A stretch of 64,000 nucleotides of DNA from Magnolia sinica (Eukaryota > Streptophyta > Magnoliopsida > Magnoliales > Magnoliaceae): positions 67,004,501 to 67,068,500 of the forward strand of contig NC_080588.1 of assembly GCF_029962835.1 (NCBI RefSeq), in the 5' to 3' direction. The position numbers and the translations under genes were made by a program. The notes beneath the pieces were generated by a model. That model saw only the letters and a list, made by a program, of their open reading frames with translations, was not told the origin of the DNA and ran no database searches. Within the stretch, counting starts at the first letter, position 1, and each line of letters starts with the position of its first letter. Of this stretch, positions 61,701 to 64,000 are shown one piece after another.

Positions 61701-63629
61701 TAACTTTCGCTAAACTATACTATATTACCTTAAAGAAACGAGAGTGGATTGATGGGCCGACCATGAGTGGCAGCCAATCATGCAAGAGAATGTAAATGTC
61801 AGATTTCTGGATCTCAAAGTTGGGCATGAACACTTGGATCCAAGACCAATTGCTCATATTTGACACCTTCCTCATGCACAAAAGCTTTCTAATTCAGATT
61901 ATCATATATCTTGTTTGTAAACACGAAGCAAGGCACTATCTCTTGTTGAAAACAAAGTTAAAACGGCTCAACCTTTTTTGCACAAAGTGTATGCTAGAGG
62001 AAGCAGGTGTCGTCTAAGGGTCTATCTGGTTACCATCAAACTGCTATCTGGATGGATGGCCATTAAAGTGCCTTTACATGGTTTTTCAAGCACTTTTGGG
62101 CTATGACTCCAATAAAATTGGTGATGGGACCATCCAAGCTTCGCCCATTGACAACCCTACCTAAATGTGCCACCATACATCTTCAAGTACCCCACATGTA
62201 CCAAATGTGCCACTGTATACCTTCAAGTGGTCATGTGTGCCACTATCAATCTAAAAGGACCCCACATGTCCACATGTGCCATGTATGCAAGCGTGTCATG
62301 TGTGCTTATCAATCCATCCCGATTACGAAGTGGTTAACAAACAACATTCGAGACAACAAAATAGCCTATCCATGAAAACCTATCCAGATTCCAGACAAGC
62401 CTTAATTGGACAGATGTTACCAGAATAGCTTATCTAGATAGAACTTTGATGGTAACCAAATGGGCCTTAAATGTCGGAAAGTGTTGAAGCATAGAAAGCA
62501 GGAGAGGGTGCAAGATACTGAATCAATAAAGAGAGTGAGACAGACACCTCTGATAGAAGGTTTCTGCACCCAAAACCTTGACTCACATGTAGCCAAAGAA
62601 TCCACCACACAGTTTGCCTTTCAAAGACTTTAGGCATCCCTAATCACCTTGATGCCATCTAGACTCAAGCAGTCTCCTTTGAAGCCTCAAGAATATTCCA
62701 ACGGAGAGCATCTTTTTTAATGGATCTTTTTGCCAGGTCACCCTTCATGATTAATAGGACACTTCTCTAGTATATCACAGTAAGCACCATAAGTCAAAAT
62801 GAAGAGCTTGGCCCCAGCAATAGCAACAGAACCATGCTTAGTGGGTCCATGAAACAAGGGTACACCATCAAGAAATGGACATAGAAGCCCAAACATGGAT
62901 CTATTGGTCCAATATTTCCTCAGCTTCACACATCATTTGCGATTCATGAAACTTGACAGGGGCTTTATGTCTGATTCATGAACCAGGACAACACTCGTAA
63001 CCATATGTTCAAGGAAAAAAAAAATGTGTTTGAAATCCATTGCATTTAGACGAAAGTTCATTGACACCAATCAAATTTTATCTATTTCAGCTACAAAGTT
63101 CAGCATCTCCAGTAGACATTAAACAGATGGCCACATGACCATACTTCGAGTCAGGTTGACAGCACAGGGAGCTCATCAAATGCCACTAGAGGCATTGGGG
63201 GTACACCCTACATGTTGCTAAGGCAATTCAGTAGGTCCAATAGTGAATGTCGAATAGACTTAAATCACCATTTGAACTAGCCCAACCCTTAAATTGATGG
63301 AGCAAAAAAACGCAACAATGCTCATTCAATAAGTGAACATTCATTTTATAGATGGTCAGGACAATCCGATAAAGACAATTTTGATTAGATCCAGATTGCA
63401 AAAAGAATAGATCGAGATATATAAACCCATGACATATGAAATGATGACAAGCTATATATAGTTGAACTCTTGCATGCAGGCACATAAATGTACAGGCAAG
63501 CAAAGTGACATGCACAATTGCACTGCTCCGAGAAAAGGAGCTCCAACAAACCTGATATAAGAAGAGAAGCAATCCATGTGCGACATGCACCCATCTTGGG
63601 GGAGCTGTATCCAACCGAGGTGAATATAT
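43797..63629 (-). CDS. AAPT1: Aminoalcoholphosphotransferase (choline/ethanolaminephosphotransferase), exons 2-16
   Basis: ER membrane enzyme of the Kennedy pathway: transfers phosphocholine or phosphoethanolamine from CDP-alcohol to diacylglycerol. Exons, minus strand: 63629-63552, 60551-60476, 60389-60367, 60280-60180, 59412-59318, 59132-59064, 54276-54207, 53585-53522, 53449-53409, 53317-53233, 45871-45809, 45131-45073, 44947-44895, 44287-44215, 43818-43797. They join in frame into 323 residues plus TGA; the about 66 N-terminal residues (first coding exon) lie beyond 64000, giving about 389, the usual family length. The first residues here are [19 protein letters not shown]. The signature DG(X)2AR(X)8G(X)3D(X)3D is intact ([18 protein letters not shown]), spanning exons 3 and 4. 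Hydrophobic helices include [49 protein letters not shown] and [14 protein letters not shown]. The C-terminus is RITRKEA. All introns are GT-AG. Two introns (7.4 and 4.8 kb) hold nested transposons. No coding lesion is visible. AAPT1 versus AAPT2 cannot be separated. Confidence 0.93.
46110..46210. mobile_element. Short GGCCCGGCC MITE-like fragment
   Basis: TTGATTAGGCCCGGCCCAGT, then AGTTCAAAATCCAGG and CAACCCCAGGC..TTGCCAGACC resemble the elements at 28315 and 42684. Lies in AAPT intron sequence. Confidence 0.4.
47687..48284. mobile_element. hAT-like MITE, GAGTCGAGCTCG family, copy 2
   Basis: Termini TAGGGGTCTACAC and (inverted) TAGGGGTGTACAC; 8-bp target duplication AGGATGGT/AGGATGGG (47679-47686, 48285-48292). 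The interior is rich in CTCGACTCGG motifs and contains CATTTCATCAAACACTT, inverted relative to the element at 3951-4567. 598 bp, non-coding, inserted in the LINE RT domain just before the ADD motif. Confidence 0.9.
48686..50840. mobile_element. hAT-like element with TATCGATA-rich ends, containing foldback elements
   Basis: Termini CAATGTTCGAAATAT and (inverted) CAGTGTTCGAAATAT; perfect 8-bp target duplication CCCTCATC (48678-48685, 50841-50848). Both ends carry CGATACTATCGGCCGATA/GATACGTATCTG-type text. The middle (about 49100-50475) is foldback-family sequence, so the core element is about 0.75 kb. No transposase. A related copy lies at about 54895-56040. Confidence 0.9.
49100..50475. mobile_element. 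Cluster of foldback-family copies inside a hAT-like element
   Basis: About three copies: roughly 49105-49575, 49590-50065 and 50085-50475. Each has GTGGGTCCCATCATGAGGTA or GTGGGGTCCACCGTGATGTT-like left arms and inverted right arms (AAATGGATGAACGGTGTGGATATAATAAAT..). Internal phrases such as AGTGGACCACAC, TTGAAACCCTTTTGGGG and GTGGTCCAATTGAG alternate in both orientations. Confidence 0.7.
51652..51710 (+). repeat. 59-bp direct repeat, copy A
   Basis: TAAAGCACGTCAACTTGCTG to ATAATTTTGT; recurs at 51890-51948 with one mismatch. It lies in the LINE 3' region. Confidence 0.92.
51890..51948 (+). repeat. 59-bp direct repeat, copy B
   Basis: Second copy of 51652-51710, 179 bp downstream, beyond the LINE A-rich end. 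Confidence 0.92.
51949..53232. other. AAPT intron, unique part
   Basis: No coding similarity or repeat recognised up to the donor GTGAGATAC at 53232 on the minus strand. Confidence 0.5.
54650..54745 (-). mobile_element. LINE 3' end fragment
   Basis: On the minus strand the sequence ends TTTTAATAAATTTAAGTTACC, then CTTTCAAAAAAAAATAAA, the 3' end and poly(A) seen in other LINEs of this window. Extent upstream unclear. Confidence 0.45.
54895..56040. mobile_element. hAT-like element, second TATCGATA copy
   Basis: The right end (CCCATATCCCAAGGGTGCAATATATGC..ACTAAAAACATTG) matches the right end of 48686-50840, and internal CCGATATCGCAC/CCCCAATATCGG motifs match its left part. The left end is less clear and flanking 8-mers do not match. 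In AAPT intron sequence. Confidence 0.6.
56041..56610 (+). mobile_element. LINE 3' fragment with RNase H
   Basis: Plus-strand frames give [17 protein letters not shown] and [10 protein letters not shown], the start of the RNase H domain of plant LINEs, then [11 protein letters not shown]-like text and a 3' UTR ending in TTTAATAAAATTTTCC. Frames are broken. It abuts the hAT-like element. Confidence 0.7.
56611..57490. other. AAPT intron, unassigned
   Basis: AT-rich; nothing recognised on either strand. Confidence 0.4.
57496..57599 (+). mobile_element. tRNA-derived SINE (well-preserved promoter boxes)
   Basis: A box TGGCTCAGTGGTAGAC fits the tRNA consensus closely; B box GGTCATGGGTTTGAGAACCC; GTGTGTGTGGG tail, then an A-rich end running into CAT repeats. 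In an AAPT intron, antisense to the gene. Confidence 0.78.
57600..57683. repeat. (CAT/CAC)n microsatellite followed by a G13 run
   Basis: Imperfect ATC/ACC trinucleotides at 57602-57667, then an uninterrupted G-run at about 57671-57683. Confidence 0.88.
57684..59063. other. AAPT intron, unassigned
   Basis: A fragment with GTAACATGTAACGG at about 58350 resembles the element at 12142-14990. A 26-base phrase containing GGGATTGTTCACTCACCA occurs twice (57943 and 57999). No gene. Confidence 0.45.
59413..60179. other. AAPT intron, unassigned
   Basis: Between exon 5 (ends 60180) and exon 6 (starts 59412). Contains a T-run and a fragment with GGGTGTCCATTTTCATTGCGG similar to text near 330-360. No gene. 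Confidence 0.4.
60367..60389 (-). other. AAPT1: 23-nt microexon of AAPT
   Basis: Bounded by GCAG acceptor and GTAAGT donor. With one base from the previous exon it encodes GCDALACA; the Asp is the last catalytic Asp of the CDP-alcohol phosphotransferase motif, so skipping this exon would both shift the frame and remove an essential residue. Confidence 0.92.
61050..61079 (+). repeat. G-run cluster, potential G-quadruplex
   Basis: Four or more G-runs of 3 to 11 bases separated by single T or AA spacers; fits the G3+N1-7 quadruplex pattern on the + strand (template strand of AAPT). Confidence 0.75.
62018..62467. mobile_element. Tourist-like (PIF/Harbinger) MITE
   Basis: Inverted ends GGGTCTATCTGGTTACCATC and (inverted) GGCCCATTTGGTTACCATC, extending through TCTATCT/GATAGA. 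TAA flanks both sides (62015-62017, 62468-62470), the TWA target duplication of PIF/Harbinger. The interior repeats CACATGTNCCA motifs. Non-coding. Confidence 0.8.
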
Positions 63630-64000
63630 CTGCAATGGCCAAGGAAAAGTTCAAGGAATGAAAGTGCAAAAGAGGAATCATCAGTAGCCTAAGATTTCAG
63701 ATAATGACACCTGCTCACATATTCAGCTAGAAAACATACCTCACCAACAAACCATATTAAAAAAGTGTGGAATGGCTAAAGCCGAATGTTAAAGGGCAGC
63801 GTGCATCAGTACAAACATGAAAATGTGCTTAGATCGATAACAGCTACTCTTTAAGTGCCCAGACCCAATTGATGCGATCAGCTCTCCAGACTCATTGTAA
63901 CACTACAGTAGCGTGCTACAATAACACAATAGATTTTAGCATGGTGCTTTGTTGAGTAGAGGTTATTAGGAGTCTTTTCTTCATTGTTCTCTCATATTTT
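63630..64000. other. AAPT intron 1, partial
   Basis: Sequence upstream of AAPT exon 2. The N-terminal exon is not present here on the minus strand, so intron 1 runs beyond the window edge. Confidence 0.7.

Larger units (their letters stand above)
60552..63551. other. AAPT intron 2
   Basis: 3.0 kb between exons 2 and 3. Holds G-rich tracts (61050-61079), a possible LINE 3' remnant near 61500-61600 and a Tourist-like MITE (62018-62467). No gene recognised. Confidence 0.5.

Noticed and set aside
62738-62929. 63-codon minus-strand frame as a gene
   Set aside because: Short, inside AAPT intron 2, no recognised motif.
1-64000. CRISPR arrays, bacterial operons, phage or plasmid features
   Set aside because: No spaced direct-repeat arrays or prokaryotic gene organisation; all evidence is plant nuclear.

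Overview
This window is nuclear DNA from a flowering plant. The evidence is split genes with GT-AG introns whose spliced products are recognisable plant proteins, plus Ty1/copia and Ty3/gypsy LTR retrotransposons with initiator-Met tRNA primer sites, L1-type LINEs with plant RNase H tails, tRNA-derived SINEs and many MITEs. Introns of several kb packed with old transposons fit a large-genome angiosperm. A magnoliid-type genome is my guess, not a demonstration. I see no prokaryotic genes, CRISPR array, tRNA or rRNA.

Three host loci can be supported. (1) Left edge, + strand: the 3' part of a cinnamyl-alcohol-dehydrogenase-like gene (1071-1725), carrying a frameshift and apparently a lost splice donor, so probably a pseudogene. 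(2) Minus strand, 16290 to 5786: a complete four-exon coding sequence for a FLX-LIKE 2 type coiled-coil protein of 476 residues. All exon phases join cleanly. Its last exon carries 15 tandem copies of a Gly-Tyr-Asp-Ala-Ala-Arg-Gly-Gly unit. A candidate 5'-UTR exon lies about 6 kb further upstream (about 22195-22330). (3) Minus strand, 63629 to 43797: 15 exons of an aminoalcoholphosphotransferase (AAPT, choline/ethanolaminephosphotransferase), complete from the second coding exon to the stop. The first coding exon must lie beyond 64000. The 15 exons join in frame into 323 codons and include a 23-nt microexon carrying the last Asp of the CDP-alcohol phosphotransferase motif.

Region by region: 2200-3630 is a probable solo copia LTR broken by a MITE-like insert; 3951-4567 is a hAT-like MITE; 5318-5414 is a SINE with a perfect 14-bp target duplication. 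The FLXL2 introns hold LINE pieces (8594-9079, 9091-9730, 10945-12060, 12593-14345), two with target duplications. From 17400 to 21640 lie a gypsy pol fragment (minus) and a decayed LINE (plus). From 23539 to 27539 lies a decayed copia element (plus) with both LTRs but most of the integrase deleted. From 30028 to 37662 lies a 7.6-kb copia element (minus) with both LTRs, PBS, PPT and a CATCG target duplication. From 37840 to 41550 lies a short tandem array of about 200-bp units split by a 2.95-kb solo LTR. The AAPT introns hold a LINE (46720-51740) into which two hAT-like elements have jumped with 8-bp target duplications; one of these contains further foldback elements.

The two intact-looking genes are not functionally linked: AAPT makes phosphatidylcholine and phosphatidylethanolamine in the ER, and FLX-like proteins act in flowering-time regulation. 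They share a strand and are separated by about 20 kb of transposon sequence. I found no new biochemical system. The points most worth a second look are the FLXL2 repeat expansion, the layered nested insertions, the foldback family and the interrupted tandem array.
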